Made by a program: the position numbers and the translations under genes. From Cereibacter ovatus (GTDB taxonomy: Bacteria > Pseudomonadota > Alphaproteobacteria > Rhodobacterales > Rhodobacteraceae), in assembly GCF_900207575.1 (NCBI RefSeq), contig NZ_OAOQ01000009.1, forward strand, positions 1 through 64,000: a DNA stretch of 64,000 bases, written 5' to 3'. Shown here in pieces: positions 10,731-21,975 of this stretch. Each line of letters opens with the position of its first letter. Within the stretch, counting starts at the first letter, position 1. The notes under the pieces were generated by a model. It was not told the DNA's origin and did no database searches. It worked only from the letters and a program-made list of their open reading frames with translations.

Positions 10731-11574
10731 CTTTGTCGAGATATTCGAGGTCGGCCCCCGCGACGGCTTGCAGAACGAGCCGCGCCCGATCCCTACGTCC
10801 GACAAGATCGCGCTGGTCGACCGGCTGTCGGCCTGCGGCTTTCGCCGGATCGAGGTGGCAAGTTTCGTCAGCCCGAAATGGGTGCCGCAGATGGCCGATG
10901 GCGCAGAGGTGCTGGCCGGCATCGCCCGCCCGCCCGGCGTGCGCTTTGCGGCGCTTGCCCCCAATCTGAAGGGCTATCAGGCCGCCCGCGCCGCGCAGGT
11001 GGATGAGGTCGCGGTGTTCGTCTCGGCCTCGGAAGGGTTCTCGCGCGCCAATCTGAACTGCACCGTGGCCGAAAGTCTTGATCGGCTGGCCCCGATTGCC
11101 GAGGCCGCCCGCGCCGACGGGATGCGGCTGCGCGGCTATGTCTCGATGGTGGTGGACTGCCCCTTCGACGGCGCGACCCCGCCCGGTGCGGTGGCGCGGG
11201 TCGTGGCGGCGCTGCGTGATCTGGGCTGCGCCGAGGTCTCGCTGGGCGATACCGTGGGCCGCGCCACGCCCGAAGGCTTCGATGCGATGCTGGCCGCGGT
11301 GCTGACCGAAATGCCGGCCACCGGCCTTGCGGCCCATTGCCACGATACCGCGGGCCGCGCGCTTTCGGTGATCGATGCGGCGCTGGAACGGGGCCTGCGG
11401 GTGGTCGATGCCTCGGTCGGGGGGCTGGGGGGCTGTCCCTATGCGCCGGGTGCGGCGGGCAATGTCGCGACCGAAACAGTCGCGGCCCATCTTGCAGCGC
11501 GCGGCTACCGCACCGGGCTGGACATGGTGGCACTGGCCGAAGCCGCCGCCTTCGCGCGGCGTCTGCGCGGCTGA
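10723..11574 (+). CDS. mvaB: hydroxymethylglutaryl-CoA lyase
   Basis: Cleaves HMG-CoA to acetoacetate and acetyl-CoA, the last step of leucine breakdown. The 283 aa TIM-barrel protein shows EVGPRDGLQNEP at the N-terminus (metal-binding Asp and catalytic Arg), FVSPKWVPQMAD, the metal ligands in HCHDTAGRAL, and the signature loop GGLGGCPYAPGAAGN with the catalytic Cys. The start overlaps the mccA stop region by eight bases, which supports coupled translation. Length is typical for bacterial enzymes. Confidence 0.95.
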   Translation: MADFVEIFEVGPRDGLQNEPRPIPTSDKIALVDRLSACGFRRIEVASFVSPKWVPQMADGAEVLAGIARPPGVRFAALAPNLKGYQAARAAQVDEVAVFVSASEGFSRANLNCTVAESLDRLAPIAEAARADGMRLRGYVSMVVDCPFDGATPPGAVARVVAALRDLGCAEVSLGDTVGRATPEGFDAMLAAVLTEMPATGLAAHCHDTAGRALSVIDAALERGLRVVDASVGGLGGCPYAPGAAGNVATETVAAHLAARGYRTGLDMVALAEAAAFARRLRG

Positions 11575-11589
11575 CAGCAGGGGAAACAG

Positions 11590-12378
11590 ATGTTCGACAC
11601 GATCCACATCACACAGGACGCCCGTGGCATCGCCACGCTGGAACTGCATCGCCCCGACAAGCACAATGCGATGTCGGCCGCCATGATCGAAGAACTGACC
11701 GAAGCCGCGGCGCGTCTGGGCGCCGATCCGTCGGTGCGCGTCGTGGTGTTGGCCGCCGCGGGCGACAGTTTCTGCGCGGGCGGCGATCTGGGCTGGATGC
11801 GGGCGCAGATGCAGGCCGATGGCGCCACCCGCGCCGCCGAGGCGCGCAAGCTGGCCCATATGCTGCGTGCGCTGAACGAGCTGCCCAAGCCGCTGATCGC
11901 GCGGGTTCAGGGGCAGGCGTTCGGCGGCGGGCTGGGGCTGATCTCGGTCTCGGACATCGCGGTGGGGGTGCAGGGGGCGCGCTTCGGGCTGACCGAGACC
12001 CGGCTTGGGCTGATCCCTGCGACCATCGGTCCCTATGTCGCCGCGCGCATCGGTGCGGCCGCGGCGCGGCGGGTCTTCTTCTCGGCGCGACTGTTTGACG
12101 CCGACGAGGCCGCTCGGCTTGGATTCCTGTCCTTGGTCGTGGCGCCTGCCGATCTGGATGCGGCGATCGAGGCCGAAGTGGCCCCGTTTCTGGCCTGTGC
12201 GCCCGGTGCCGTGGCCGAGGCCAAGGCGCTGCTGCGCCGCTTTGCCCCCCCGATCGACGCGGCGATGATCGAGACCAGCATTGCCGCACTGGTCGCGCGT
12301 TGGGAAAGCCCCGAAGCCGCCGAGGGCGTCGGCGCCTTCTTCGCCCGCCGCCCGCCGGACTGGGCGCCAAAGGCCTGA
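11590..12378 (+). CDS. liuC: methylglutaconyl-CoA hydratase (enoyl-CoA hydratase family)
   Basis: Predicted to hydrate 3-methylglutaconyl-CoA to HMG-CoA, completing the set of leucine enzymes in this cluster. The 262 aa crotonase-fold protein has the oxyanion-hole segments SFCAGGDLGWMR and GQAFGGGLGLISVSDIAV, and the active-site helix FGLTETRLGLIPATIGPYV with Glu in the expected place. A ribosome site (AGGGGA) precedes the ATG. The crotonase family is broad; specificity is assigned from position directly after the HMG-CoA lyase. Confidence 0.88.
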   Translation: MFDTIHITQDARGIATLELHRPDKHNAMSAAMIEELTEAAARLGADPSVRVVVLAAAGDSFCAGGDLGWMRAQMQADGATRAAEARKLAHMLRALNELPKPLIARVQGQAFGGGLGLISVSDIAVGVQGARFGLTETRLGLIPATIGPYVAARIGAAAARRVFFSARLFDADEAARLGFLSLVVAPADLDAAIEAEVAPFLACAPGAVAEAKALLRRFAPPIDAAMIETSIAALVARWESPEAAEGVGAFFARRPPDWAPKA

Positions 12379-12444
12379 GTCGCTCCTGCTTCGGCGGTGA
12401 AGTCTGCGCCCGACGCCTTGCTGAATAAGCGAAATTTCGGTTCA

Positions 12445-12461
12445 CCATTGTATACCAATGG
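12445..12461. promoter_or_regulatory. inverted repeat upstream of the nuo operon
   Basis: CCATTG-TATAC-CAATGG is a perfect 6-bp inverted repeat with a 5-base spacer. It lies about 44 bases upstream of the candidate -35 box of the nuo promoter. The binding factor is unknown; GntR-type proteins often use centres such as GTATAC. Confidence 0.45.
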
Positions 12462-12504
12462 GATAACCTACATCGGACTAGCGGTGTTTTGTCGCGACCT
12501 TCGG

Positions 12505-12533
12505 TTGACCGCGACTTGGGCGCAGAGTAAACG
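12505..12533 (+). promoter_or_regulatory. candidate promoter of the nuo operon
   Basis: TTGACC and TAAACG are separated by 17 bases, about 65 bases before nuoA. The -10 match is weak. A short inverted repeat (GTCGCG...CGCGAC) overlaps the -35 box. Confidence 0.4.
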
Positions 12534-12599
12534 GAGCGTGAGCACGTGACTGCCTGAGCCTCTTGATCCGGGGCCAGCCGCCAGCCGAAGGAGCCGCCC

Positions 12600-13486
<887 letters not shown>

Positions 13487-13497
13487 AGGAGAGATCG

Positions 13498-14100
13498 ATG
13501 GCCGAAGCCCTTCAGGAACTGGCCGCGCATGTCAAAATGCGCCAGCCCGACGCGGTGCTGGGACACCGGATCGCCTTTGGCGAGCTGACGCTGGATGTGG
13601 TGCCGAACCGGATCTTGGGCCTGACCGAGTTCCTGCGCTCGGACAGTTCCTGCCGCTTCTCCTCGCTGGTGGATATCACCGCGGTCGATCACCCCGAACG
13701 GGCGGCCCGGTTCGATGTCGTCTATCACTTCCTGTCGATGTATCAGAACCATCGCATCCGCCTGAAGATGCAGGTGCGCGAAGATGACGTGGTGGCCTCG
13801 ATCCATTCGGTCCACCCCTCGGCCAACTGGTTCGAGCGCGAGATCTTCGACATGTTCGGCATCCTGTTTTCGGGCCATCCCGATCTGCGCCGCATCCTGA
13901 CCGACTACGGCTTTCGCGGTCACCCGATGCGCAAGGATTTTCCGACCACCGGCTACACCGAAGTGCGCTATGACGAGATGCAGAAGCGCGTGGTCTATGA
14001 GCCGGTGAAACTGGTGCAGGAATACCGCCAGTTCGACTTCCTGTCGCCGTGGGAGGGGGCAGACTACATCCTGCCGGGCGATGACAAGGCGCGGGCGTAA
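13498..14100 (+). CDS. nuoC: NADH-quinone oxidoreductase subunit C
   Basis: 30-kDa-type subunit of the complex I peripheral arm, with no cofactor. The 200 aa protein starts at the ATG at 13498 (MAEALQELA), preceded by AAGGAGAG; the frame from 13402 overlaps nuoB and is not used. It shows the family signature [20 protein letters not shown] followed by [14 protein letters not shown]. It is separate from nuoD, unlike the nuoCD fusion of enteric bacteria. Confidence 0.96.
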   Translation: MAEALQELAAHVKMRQPDAVLGHRIAFGELTLDVVPNRILGLTEFLRSDSSCRFSSLVDITAVDHPERAARFDVVYHFLSMYQNHRIRLKMQVREDDVVASIHSVHPSANWFEREIFDMFGILFSGHPDLRRILTDYGFRGHPMRKDFPTTGYTEVRYDEMQKRVVYEPVKLVQEYRQFDFLSPWEGADYILPGDDKARA

Positions 14101-14109
14101 GGGGGCGGC

Positions 14110-15321
14110 ATGATGGATAGCAAATTCGACGACGTGCTGACCGGCGAGCAGAAGCTGCGCAACTTCAACATCAACTTCGGCCCGCAACACCCTGCTGCGC
14201 ACGGTGTTCTTCGCCTTGTGCTTGAGCTGGACGGCGAGGTGGTGGAACGCTGCGATCCGCATATCGGCCTGCTGCACCGCGGCACCGAAAAGCTGATGGA
14301 AAGCCGGACCTACCTTCAGAACCTGCCCTATTTCGACCGGCTGGATTATGTGGCGCCGATGAACCAGGAACATGCCTGGTGTCTGGCGATCGAGAAGCTG
14401 ACCGGCGTTCAGGTTCCGCGCCGCGCCAGCCTGATCCGGGTGCTGTATTCCGAGATCGGCCGCATCCTGAACCATCTCTTGAACGTGACCACGCAAGCGA
14501 TGGACGTGGGCGCGCTGACCCCGCCGCTCTGGGGGTTCGAGGAACGCGAAAAGCTGATGGTGTTCTACGAACGTGCCTCGGGGGCGCGGCTGCACGCGGC
14601 CTATTTCCGGCCGGGCGGGGTGCATCAGGATCTGACGCCGCAGCTGATCGACGATATCGAGGAATGGGCCGACCATTTCCCGAAGGTGCTGGACGATATC
14701 GACGGCCTTTTGACCGAGAACCGGATCTTCAAACAGCGCAACGCCGATATCGGCGTGGTGACGGAAAAGGACATCCTCGACTGGGGCTTTTCCGGCGTGA
14801 TGGTGCGCGGCTCGGGTCTGGCGTGGGATCTGCGGCGTTCGCAGCCCTATGAATGCTATGACGAGTTCGACTTCCAGATCCCGGTGGGCAAGAACGGCGA
14901 CTGTTTCGACCGCTACCTCTGCCGGATGGAAGAGATGCGGCAGTCGACGAAGATCATCCGTCAGTGCCTTGAAAAGCTTCGGGTGGAAAAGGGCGATGTG
15001 CTGGCGCGCGGCAAGCTGACCCCGCCGCCGCGCGGCGAGATGAAGACCTCGATGGAGGCGCTGATTCATCACTTCAAGCTTTATACCGAGGGTTTCCACG
15101 TTCCGGCCGGCGAGGTCTATGCCGCCGTCGAGGCGCCCAAGGGCGAGTTCGGCGTTTATCTTGTCGCCGATGGCACCAACCGGCCCTATCGCGCCAAGAT
15201 CCGCGCGCCGGGATTTTTGCATCTGCAAGCCATGGACTACCTCGCCAAGGGCCACCTGCTGGCCGATGTGTCCGCCATCATCGGCACGCTCGACGTCGTG
15301 TTCGGGGAGATCGACCGCTAA
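14110..15321 (+). CDS. nuoD: NADH-quinone oxidoreductase subunit D
   Basis: 49-kDa-type subunit that forms the quinone pocket with NuoB. The 403 aa protein has [20 protein letters not shown] with the conserved His near the quinone head group, [16 protein letters not shown], and [18 protein letters not shown]. The C-terminus ends [14 protein letters not shown], the usual end of the family. The stop codon shares a base with the nuoE start (TAATG). A second in-frame ATG follows three bases after the first. Confidence 0.97.
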   Translation: MMDSKFDDVLTGEQKLRNFNINFGPQHPAAHGVLRLVLELDGEVVERCDPHIGLLHRGTEKLMESRTYLQNLPYFDRLDYVAPMNQEHAWCLAIEKLTGVQVPRRASLIRVLYSEIGRILNHLLNVTTQAMDVGALTPPLWGFEEREKLMVFYERASGARLHAAYFRPGGVHQDLTPQLIDDIEEWADHFPKVLDDIDGLLTENRIFKQRNADIGVVTEKDILDWGFSGVMVRGSGLAWDLRRSQPYECYDEFDFQIPVGKNGDCFDRYLCRMEEMRQSTKIIRQCLEKLRVEKGDVLARGKLTPPPRGEMKTSMEALIHHFKLYTEGFHVPAGEVYAAVEAPKGEFGVYLVADGTNRPYRAKIRAPGFLHLQAMDYLAKGHLLADVSAIIGTLDVVFGEIDR

Positions 15322-16037
15322 TGCTTCGCCGCCTGCATCACGAACAGCCCGCCAGCTTCGCCTTCACCCCGGCGAACCTTGAATGGGCCCGGGGCCAGAT
15401 CAGCAAATATCCCGAAGGCCGGCAGGCCTCGGCGGTCATTCCGCTGTTGTGGCGCGCACAGGAACAGGAAGGCTGGTTGACGAAAGCGGCCATCGAACAT
15501 GTCGCTGACATGTTGGGCATGGCGCATATCCGGGCGCTGGAAGTGGCGACCTTCTACTTCATGTTCCAGTTGCAACCCATTGGATCGGTTGCCCATATCC
15601 AGATCTGTGGCACGACGTCCTGCCTGATCTGCGGCGCCGAGGATCTGATCCGGGTCTGCCGTGAAAAGATTGCGCCGAACCCGCATCAGTTGTCGCCCGA
15701 CGGCCGTTTCTCGTGGGAGGAAGTCGAATGTCTGGGCGCCTGCGCCAATGCGCCGATGGCCCAGATCGGCAAGGATTATTATGAGGATCTGACCGCCGAG
15801 ACGCTGTCTTCGCTGATCGACCGTTTCTCGGGCGGCGAGGTTCCTCGGCCCGGCTCGCAGATCGGGCGCTTTTCGTCGGAACCGGCGGGCGGCCTGACCA
15901 GCCTGACCGAACTGGGGGCGCAGAGTTCGGAGCTGAACGGCTCGGTGGCGCTGGCGGTCGGCATCGGTGACACGGTCAAGCGCATCGACGGGACCGAGGT
16001 TCCGATCCTGACGCCATGGCGCGCGGGGCGCGGCTAG
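15321..16037 (+). CDS. nuoE: NADH-quinone oxidoreductase subunit E
   Basis: 24-kDa-type subunit with a thioredoxin-like fold binding [2Fe-2S] cluster N1a. Ligand cysteines appear in [12 protein letters not shown] and [15 protein letters not shown]. The N-terminal helical part includes [19 protein letters not shown]. At 238 aa it is longer than the enteric protein because of a C-terminal tail of about 70 residues, low in complexity and without Cys. A similar tail is known to me from Paracoccus-type complexes. Its start overlaps the nuoD stop. Confidence 0.95.
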   Translation: MLRRLHHEQPASFAFTPANLEWARGQISKYPEGRQASAVIPLLWRAQEQEGWLTKAAIEHVADMLGMAHIRALEVATFYFMFQLQPIGSVAHIQICGTTSCLICGAEDLIRVCREKIAPNPHQLSPDGRFSWEEVECLGACANAPMAQIGKDYYEDLTAETLSSLIDRFSGGEVPRPGSQIGRFSSEPAGGLTSLTELGAQSSELNGSVALAVGIGDTVKRIDGTEVPILTPWRAGRG

Positions 16038-16190
16038 GGCAGGCCACCCGGGCAGGCAGGCCCGGGCTTGAAAGGATGGCGCAGCGGGCGCGGCCTTTCC
16101 TTCGATCTGGCGGGGTTCGCCGGGTTCAACACGGCGCGCCGGCAGGCCGGCGGAACTGGCCAAGGGGCCGGGCGAGATGAGGACGAAGCG

Positions 16191-17486
16191 ATGCTGAAGG
16201 ATCAGGACCGGATCTTCACCAACCTCTACGGGATGCAGGATCGCAGCCTGAAAGGCGCGATGGCGCGGGGCCAGTGGGACCGGACGGCGGATCTGCTGGC
16301 GCTGGGGCGCGACAAGATCATCGACATCGTCAAGGCCTCGGGGCTGCGCGGGCGCGGGGGGGCGGGGTTCCCGACCGGCCTGAAATGGTCCTTCATGCCC
16401 AAACAGTCGGACGGCCGCCCGTCCTATCTGGTCATCAACGCCGACGAATCCGAACCCGCGACCTGCAAAGACCGCGAGATCATGCGCCACGACCCCCACA
16501 CGCTGGTCGAGGGCGCGCTGCTCTCGGGCTTCGCGATGGGGGCGGTCGCGGCCTACATCTACATCCGCGGCGAATACATCCGCGAGAAAGAGGCGCTTCA
16601 GGCCGCCATCGACGAGGCCTATAGCGCGGGCCTGCTGGGCCGCAATGCCTGCAAGTCGGGCTATGATTTCGACGTGTACCTGCACCACGGCGCGGGCGCC
16701 TACATCTGCGGCGAGGAAACCGCGCTGCTGGAAAGCCTGGAAGGCAAGAAGGGGATGCCGCGGATGAAGCCGCCGTTCCCGGCCGGCTCTGGGCTTTATG
16801 GCTGCCCGACCACGGTGAACAACGTCGAATCCATCGCGGTGATCCCCTCGATCCTGCGCCGCGGCGGCGAATGGTTTGCGGGCTTTGGCCGGCCTAACAA
16901 TGCCGGCGTCAAGCTGTTTGCCATGTCGGGCCATGTGAACACGCCCTGCGTCATCGAAGAGTCGATGTCGATCAGCATGAAAGAGCTGATCGAAAAGCAC
17001 GGCGGCGGGGTGCGCGGCGGCTGGAAGAACCTGAAGGCGGTGATCCCGGGCGGTGCGTCCTGTCCGATCATCCCGGCCAGCCAGTGCGAAGACGCGATCA
17101 TGGACTATGACGGGATGCGAGAGCTGAAGTCCTCTTTCGGCACCGCCTGCATGATCGTGATGGACCAGCAGACCGATGTCATCAAGGCGGTCTGGCGGCT
17201 GGCCAAGTTCTTCAAGCATGAAAGCTGCGGCCAGTGCACGCCCTGCCGCGAAGGCACCGGCTGGATGATGCGGGTGATGGAACGTCTTGTCCGCGGCGAT
17301 GCCGAGGTCGAGGAAATCGACCTGCTGCTGTCGGTGACCAAGCAGGTCGAAGGCCACACGATCTGCGCGCTGGGCGATGCGGCGGCCTGGCCGATCCAGG
17401 GCCTGATCCGGCATTACCGCGAAGAGATCGAAGACCGTATCAAGGCGAAAAAGACCGGGCGCATGGGCGCCATGGCGGCGGAATGA
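16191..17486 (+). CDS. nuoF: NADH-quinone oxidoreductase subunit F
   Basis: 51-kDa-type subunit that binds NADH and FMN and carries [4Fe-4S] cluster N3. It has [19 protein letters not shown] (glycine-rich nucleotide site), [19 protein letters not shown], and the cluster motif [15 protein letters not shown] start at the ATG at 16191 ([14 protein letters not shown]), giving 431 aa. The in-frame extension back to 16068 is low complexity. The 150 bases between nuoE and nuoF contain no convincing gene, although other Rhodobacterales can carry one there. Confidence 0.96.
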   Translation: MLKDQDRIFTNLYGMQDRSLKGAMARGQWDRTADLLALGRDKIIDIVKASGLRGRGGAGFPTGLKWSFMPKQSDGRPSYLVINADESEPATCKDREIMRHDPHTLVEGALLSGFAMGAVAAYIYIRGEYIREKEALQAAIDEAYSAGLLGRNACKSGYDFDVYLHHGAGAYICGEETALLESLEGKKGMPRMKPPFPAGSGLYGCPTTVNNVESIAVIPSILRRGGEWFAGFGRPNNAGVKLFAMSGHVNTPCVIEESMSISMKELIEKHGGGVRGGWKNLKAVIPGGASCPIIPASQCEDAIMDYDGMRELKSSFGTACMIVMDQQTDVIKAVWRLAKFFKHESCGQCTPCREGTGWMMRVMERLVRGDAEVEEIDLLLSVTKQVEGHTICALGDAAAWPIQGLIRHYREEIEDRIKAKKTGRMGAMAAE

Positions 17487-17566
17487 CCTTGCGCGGGCCT
17501 TCGGGTCCGCGCGCGACGGAACGAAACCTGCGCGGCCCGGCGGCCGCACCCAAGGCGGCGGAGTAG
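17483..17566 (+). CDS. possible 27-residue ORF between nuoF and nuoG
   Basis: An ATG overlaps the nuoF stop as ATGA and opens a 27-codon frame ([20 protein letters not shown], then AAPKAAE) ending four bases before nuoG. The peptide is rich in Arg, Pro and Ala and has no recognisable domain. The overlap allows translation by coupling, but codon content is indistinguishable from GC-rich filler. It may be a real leader-like peptide or the worn-down remains of an accessory gene. Confidence 0.25.
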   Translation: MTLRGPSGPRATERNLRGPAAAPKAAE

Positions 17567-17570
17567 GCGG

Positions 17571-19586
17571 ATGAGCACCCTGAAGAAGATCATCATCGAC
17601 GGCATCGAAGTCGAGGTCGACGGCGCCATGACGCTTTTGCAGGCCGCCGAGGAAGTCGGGATCGAAATCCCGCGCTTCTGCTATCACGAACGGCTGTCGA
17701 TCGCCGGCAACTGCCGGATGTGTCTGGTCGAGGTGGTGGGCGGCCCGCCCAAGCCTACCGCCTCCTGCGCGATGCAGGTGCGTGACCTGCGCGGCGGCCC
17801 GAACGGCGAGCCGCCTTTGGTCAAGACCAACTCTCCCATGGTCAAGAAGGCCCGCGAAGGGGTGATGGAGTTCCTGCTGATCAACCACCCGCTCGACTGC
17901 CCGATCTGCGATCAGGGCGGCGAATGCGATTTGCAGGATCAGGCCATGGCCTATGGCGTGGATTTCAGCCGCTACCGCGAGCCGAAGCGTGCGTCGGAAA
18001 ACCTGGACCTTGGCCCGCTGGTGGCGACGCAGATGACGCGCTGCATTTCCTGCACCCGCTGCGTGCGCTTTACCACCGAAGTGGCCGGCATCACCCAGAT
18101 GGGCCAGACCGGGCGCGGCGAAGACAGCGAGATCACCAGCTATCTGAACCAGACGCTCGATTCGAACCTTCAGGGCAACATCATCGACCTTTGCCCGGTC
18201 GGTGCGCTGACCTCGAAGCCCTATGCCTTCACGGCCCGGCCGTGGGAACTGACCAAGACCGAAAGCATCGACGTGATGGATGCCTTGGGCTCGAACATCC
18301 GCATCGACACCAAGGGCCGCGAGGTCATGCGCATCCTGCCGCGCAACCATGACGGCGTGAACGAGGAATGGATCAGCGACAAGTCGCGCTTTGTCTGGGA
18401 TGGTCTGCGCCGCCAGCGCCTTGACGTGCCCTATGTGCGCGAGAACGGCAAGCTGCGGAAGGCGTCCTGGGCCGAGGCGCTGGCCACGGCGGCGGCGGCG
18501 ATGAAGGGCCGCAAGGTCGCGGGTCTTGTCGGTGATCTGGCCCCGGTCGAGGCCGCCTGGTCGCTGAAGCTGCTGGTCGAAGGGCTGGGTGGTCGCATCG
18601 AATGCCGGACCGACGGTGCCCGTCTGCCGGCGGGCAACCGGTCGGCCTATGTCGGCACCGCCGCGATCGAGGATATCGACACCGCGAAGCGTATCGTGCT
18701 GATCGGCACCGATCCGCGCAACGAGGCGCCGGTTCTGAACGCCCGCATCCGCAAGGCCTGGGCGCAGGGCGCCGAGGTCAGCCTGATCGGCAAGCCGGTC
18801 GATCTGACCTATGACCATGCCCATCTTGGCACCGATCGCGCCGCGCTGGTCAGCCTTGCCGCGCAGCCGGTGGATGAGGCGCGCCGCGGCGGCATCGTGA
18901 TCGTCGGGCAGGGCGCGCTGACCGAAGCCGATGGCGAAGCGGTGCTGGCCCATGCGATGAAGCTGACCGAGGCGATGGGCGCGAAGCTTCTGGTTCTGCA
19001 CACCGCCGCCGCCCGTGTGGGTGCGATGGATGCGGGCTGCGTCACCGAAGGCGGGATGCCCGCCGCGATCGAGGGCGCCGAGGTCATCTTCAATCTGGGG
19101 GCCGACGAGGTCGAGATCGCCCCGGGCGCCATCGTGATCTATCAGGGCAGCCACGGCGACCGCGGCGCGCACCGGGCCGATGTGATCCTGCCGGCTGCGG
19201 CCTGGACCGAGGAAGCCGGTCTGTTCGTCAACACCGAAGGTCGTCCGCAACTGGCGTTCCGTGCGGGCTTCCCGCCGGGCGAGGCGAAAGAGAACTGGGC
19301 GATCCTGCGGGCACTGTCGGCCGAACTGGGCCAGACCCTGCCGTGGGACACGCTGCCCGCGCTGCGCCGCAAGCTGGTCGAGGCCGTGCCGCATCTGGGC
19401 CGCATCGACCGGGTGGCTGCGAACGACTGGCAGCCGCTGCCGCTGCGCGATCCGGCCCGCGCCGATTTCCGGCTGGCGGTGCGCGATTTCTATCTGACCA
19501 ACCCGATTGCGCGGGCCTCGGCGCTGATGGGCGAGGTGTCGGCACTGGCCGCCGCGCGCCGTCACCCCCCGCTTGCGGCGGAGTGA
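17571..19586 (+). CDS. nuoG: NADH-quinone oxidoreductase subunit G
   Basis: 75-kDa-type subunit that relays electrons through several iron-sulfur clusters. The N-terminal ferredoxin-like region has [19 protein letters not shown] ([2Fe-2S]), then [18 protein letters not shown] (with His in NHPLDC) and [16 protein letters not shown], and finally [17 protein letters not shown] molybdopterin-oxidoreductase-like domain without visible cofactor ligands makes up the rest of the 671 aa. A GGCGGAGTAGGCGG stretch precedes the ATG. Length agrees with alphaproteobacterial homologues. Confidence 0.96.
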   Translation: MSTLKKIIIDGIEVEVDGAMTLLQAAEEVGIEIPRFCYHERLSIAGNCRMCLVEVVGGPPKPTASCAMQVRDLRGGPNGEPPLVKTNSPMVKKAREGVMEFLLINHPLDCPICDQGGECDLQDQAMAYGVDFSRYREPKRASENLDLGPLVATQMTRCISCTRCVRFTTEVAGITQMGQTGRGEDSEITSYLNQTLDSNLQGNIIDLCPVGALTSKPYAFTARPWELTKTESIDVMDALGSNIRIDTKGREVMRILPRNHDGVNEEWISDKSRFVWDGLRRQRLDVPYVRENGKLRKASWAEALATAAAAMKGRKVAGLVGDLAPVEAAWSLKLLVEGLGGRIECRTDGARLPAGNRSAYVGTAAIEDIDTAKRIVLIGTDPRNEAPVLNARIRKAWAQGAEVSLIGKPVDLTYDHAHLGTDRAALVSLAAQPVDEARRGGIVIVGQGALTEADGEAVLAHAMKLTEAMGAKLLVLHTAAARVGAMDAGCVTEGGMPAAIEGAEVIFNLGADEVEIAPGAIVIYQGSHGDRGAHRADVILPAAAWTEEAGLFVNTEGRPQLAFRAGFPPGEAKENWAILRALSAELGQTLPWDTLPALRRKLVEAVPHLGRIDRVAANDWQPLPLRDPARADFRLAVRDFYLTNPIARASALMGEVSALAAARRHPPLAAE

Positions 19587-19590
19587 CCCG

Positions 19591-19998
19591 ATGATGCATC
19601 CGGCCGCCATCGCCTCGGTCGGGCTCGCGCTGGCGGGCCTTGCGGCCTGTGGCGCGGCCGACGAGGCGGGGGCGCCGGACGAAAACTTTGCCCCCGACTA
19701 CCGCGGGGCCGAGGTGCGGATGCTGGATGCCGAGTTGATCCAGGTTCTGGTCGCCATGAAGGGCGCGCGCGGCATTGCGGATGTCGAGGATCATGCCCGC
19801 TGCGTGGCCGCCGGGCAGGCGCAGGCCCGCGGGCAGGGCTTCCTGCGGCACCTGCGAACAAATGTCGCACGAAGGGCTGGCCTTTGGCAGGGCGATGCGA
19901 TTTACACCATGTCGGCCGCGCTGCCCCGCGGCCTGAGGACGATCGACGCCGCGGTGACGGTGCGCGATTGCCGCAAACAGGGAATACCGACGATATGA
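19591..19998 (+). CDS. predicted lipoprotein between nuoG and nuoH
   Basis: A 135 aa protein with a lipoprotein signal: a hydrophobic stretch ending in the lipobox LAAC. The lipidated Cys would be about residue 20. The mature part contains VAMKGARGIADVEDHARCVA, a central Arg-rich segment, and ends with the patterned AALPRGLRTIDAAVTVRDC. The function is unknown to me. It lies four bases after nuoG and 27 before nuoH, so it is part of the nuo transcript. I recall similar ORFs at this position in other Rhodobacteraceae, which suggests a lineage-specific role, for example in complex I assembly. Confidence 0.75.
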   Translation: MMHPAAIASVGLALAGLAACGAADEAGAPDENFAPDYRGAEVRMLDAELIQVLVAMKGARGIADVEDHARCVAAGQAQARGQGFLRHLRTNVARRAGLWQGDAIYTMSAALPRGLRTIDAAVTVRDCRKQGIPTI

Positions 19999-20025
19999 CG
20001 ATCGGCTTGAGGGATGCGAGGCGCC

Positions 20026-21063
20026 ATGGATGACTTCATGAACAGCGGGGCGGGAACCGTGCTTCTGATCGCGGCCCAGGGGCTTCTGGTCATCGGCTTC
20101 GTGATGATCTCGCTTCTGTTCCTTGTCTATGGCGACCGCAAGATCTGGGCGGCGGTGCAGCTGCGGCGCGGCCCGAACGTGGTCGGTGTCTTCGGTCTGC
20201 TTCAGACCGTGGCCGATGCCGCCAAATACATCTTCAAGGAAGTGGTCATCCCTGCGGGTGTCGACCGGCCGGTGTTCTTCCTTGCGCCGCTGATCTCGTT
20301 CGTTCTGGCGGTGCTGGCCTGGGCGGTGATCCCGTTCAGCCCGGGCTGGGTGCTGTCGGACATCAACGTGGCGATCCTGTTCGTCTTCGCCGCCTCGTCG
20401 CTGGAAGTTTACGGCGTCATCATGGGCGGTTGGGCGTCGAACTCGAAGTATCCGTTCCTCGGCTCCTTGCGCTCGGCCGCGCAGATGATCTCTTACGAGG
20501 TGTCTCTCGGCTTGATCATCATCGGGATCATCATCTCGACCGGCTCGATGAACCTGACCCATATCGTCGAAGCGCAGGACGGCTCGTTCGGGCTGCTGAA
20601 CTGGTATTGGCTGCCGCATCTGCCGATGGTGGCGCTGTTCTTCATCTCGGCGCTGGCCGAGACCAACCGCCCGCCCTTCGACCTGCCGGAAGCGGAATCC
20701 GAACTCGTGGCCGGGTTCCAGGTCGAATACAGCTCGACCCCGTTCCTGCTGTTCATGGCCGGCGAATATATCGCCATCTTCCTGATGTGCGCGCTGATGA
20801 GCCTTCTGTTCTTCGGCGGCTGGCTCTCGCCCATCCCGGGTCTGCCCGACGGCGCCTTCTGGATGGTGCTGAAGATGGCGTTCTTCTTCTTCCTGTTCGC
20901 GATGGTGAAGGCCATCGTGCCGCGCTACCGCTATGACCAGCTTATGCGGATCGGCTGGAAGGTGTTCCTGCCGCTCAGCCTGGCCTGGGTCGTGCTGGTG
21001 GCGTTCCTTGCGAAATTCGAAGTGTTCGGCGGCTTCTGGGCCCGCTGGGCGATGGGGGGCTGA
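20026..21063 (+). CDS. nuoH: NADH-quinone oxidoreductase subunit H
   Basis: Membrane subunit at the junction with the peripheral arm, contributing to quinone access. The 345 aa protein starts at the ATG at 20026 ([10 protein letters not shown]) with GAGG nearby; an in-frame start at 20014 is less well placed. Eight or so hydrophobic helices are visible, with the conserved loops [36 protein letters not shown], and [20 protein letters not shown] with its acidic residues. The length is typical. Confidence 0.96.
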   Translation: MDDFMNSGAGTVLLIAAQGLLVIGFVMISLLFLVYGDRKIWAAVQLRRGPNVVGVFGLLQTVADAAKYIFKEVVIPAGVDRPVFFLAPLISFVLAVLAWAVIPFSPGWVLSDINVAILFVFAASSLEVYGVIMGGWASNSKYPFLGSLRSAAQMISYEVSLGLIIIGIIISTGSMNLTHIVEAQDGSFGLLNWYWLPHLPMVALFFISALAETNRPPFDLPEAESELVAGFQVEYSSTPFLLFMAGEYIAIFLMCALMSLLFFGGWLSPIPGLPDGAFWMVLKMAFFFFLFAMVKAIVPRYRYDQLMRIGWKVFLPLSLAWVVLVAFLAKFEVFGGFWARWAMGG

Positions 21064-21064
21064 C

Positions 21065-21568
21065 ATGGCCAGGACTGGCGCAATCGACTACGGCCGCGCG
21101 GCCAAGTATTTCCTGCTGTTCGACTTCATCAAGGGCTTCGGTCTTGGCATGAAGTATTTCTTCGCCCCCAAGACCACGCTGAACTATCCGCATGAAAAGG
21201 GGCCGCTGTCGCCCCGCTTTCGCGGCGAACATGCGCTGCGCCGCTATCCCAACGGCGAGGAACGCTGCATCGCCTGCAAACTCTGCGAGGCGGTCTGCCC
21301 GGCGCAGGCCATCACCATCGACGCCGAACCGCGCGAGGACGGCAGCCGCCGCACCACGCGCTATGACATCGACATGACGAAATGCATCTACTGCGGCTTC
21401 TGCCAGGAAGCCTGCCCGGTGGATGCCATCGTCGAGGGCCCGAACTTCGAGTTTTCCACCGAAACCCGCGAAGAGCTTTTCTACACCAAGGAAAAGCTCT
21501 TGGACAACGGCGCCCGCTGGGAAGCCGAGATCGCCCGCAACCTTGAACTGGATGCGCCCTACCGATGA
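21065..21568 (+). CDS. nuoI: NADH-quinone oxidoreductase subunit I
   Basis: Peripheral-arm ferredoxin-like subunit with two [4Fe-4S] clusters (N6a and N6b). The motifs are [16 protein letters not shown] and [20 protein letters not shown]. The 167 aa protein begins with the N-terminal helix [20 protein letters not shown] that packs on NuoH. It begins one base after the nuoH stop and overlaps the next gene by four bases (ATGA). Confidence 0.96.
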   Translation: MARTGAIDYGRAAKYFLLFDFIKGFGLGMKYFFAPKTTLNYPHEKGPLSPRFRGEHALRRYPNGEERCIACKLCEAVCPAQAITIDAEPREDGSRRTTRYDIDMTKCIYCGFCQEACPVDAIVEGPNFEFSTETREELFYTKEKLLDNGARWEAEIARNLELDAPYR

Positions 21569-21975
21569 ACGAGGAACTGTCCAGAATGTTCAAGGCGATG
21601 ATCGAGCAGGGCCACGAGATGGCGCGCTCGTTCAACCCCGCGCTCGAGCATTTTCAGGTGAAGGGTTTTGAAAAGCTGATCCCCACCATGTCGAAGGACG
21701 TGATGGAGATGTGGTTCGGCAAGACCTTCAACCGCGAAGGTCTGGACGCCAAGACCCGGCTTCTGGTGACACTGGCCGCGCTGACGGTGCTGGGCGCGCA
21801 GGCCGAACCGCAGTTGCGCATGACTATCCGTCACGCGCTGACGGCCGGGGCCACCAAGCGCGAGATCGCGGAAGTGATCTGGCAGATGAGCATGTTCGGC
21901 GGCCTGCCCGCCATGCAGAAGGCGCTGGACGTGGCCCAGAGCGTCTTTTCCGAGTTCGAGGAGGAAGCCGAATGA
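21565..21975 (+). CDS. carboxymuconolactone decarboxylase family protein embedded in nuo
   Basis: A 136 aa all-helical protein of the CMD family. The core [19 protein letters not shown] and [20 protein letters not shown], ending [11 protein letters not shown], fits 4-carboxymuconolactone decarboxylase-like proteins. It contains no cysteine, so it cannot be an AhpD-type CxxC peroxidase. ATGA overlaps couple it to both nuoI and nuoJ, so it is made together with complex I. Its catalytic role, if any, is unknown. I recall unidentified reading frames within the Paracoccus nqo operon as well. Confidence 0.85.
   Translation: MNEELSRMFKAMIEQGHEMARSFNPALEHFQVKGFEKLIPTMSKDVMEMWFGKTFNREGLDAKTRLLVTLAALTVLGAQAEPQLRMTIRHALTAGATKREIAEVIWQMSMFGGLPAMQKALDVAQSVFSEFEEEAE

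Noticed and set aside
8724-10964. 746-codon minus-strand frame opposite mccA
   Set aside because: Codon-bias shadow of mccA, without any domain.
16038-16190. Accessory gene between nuoE and nuoF
   Set aside because: The in-frame extension before nuoF (from 16068) is low complexity, with no good ribosome site or domain.
15318-19610. 1430-codon minus-strand open frame opposite nuoE-nuoG
   Set aside because: Antisense shadow of real genes in GC-rich DNA; no motifs, and the plus strand encodes clear complex I subunits.
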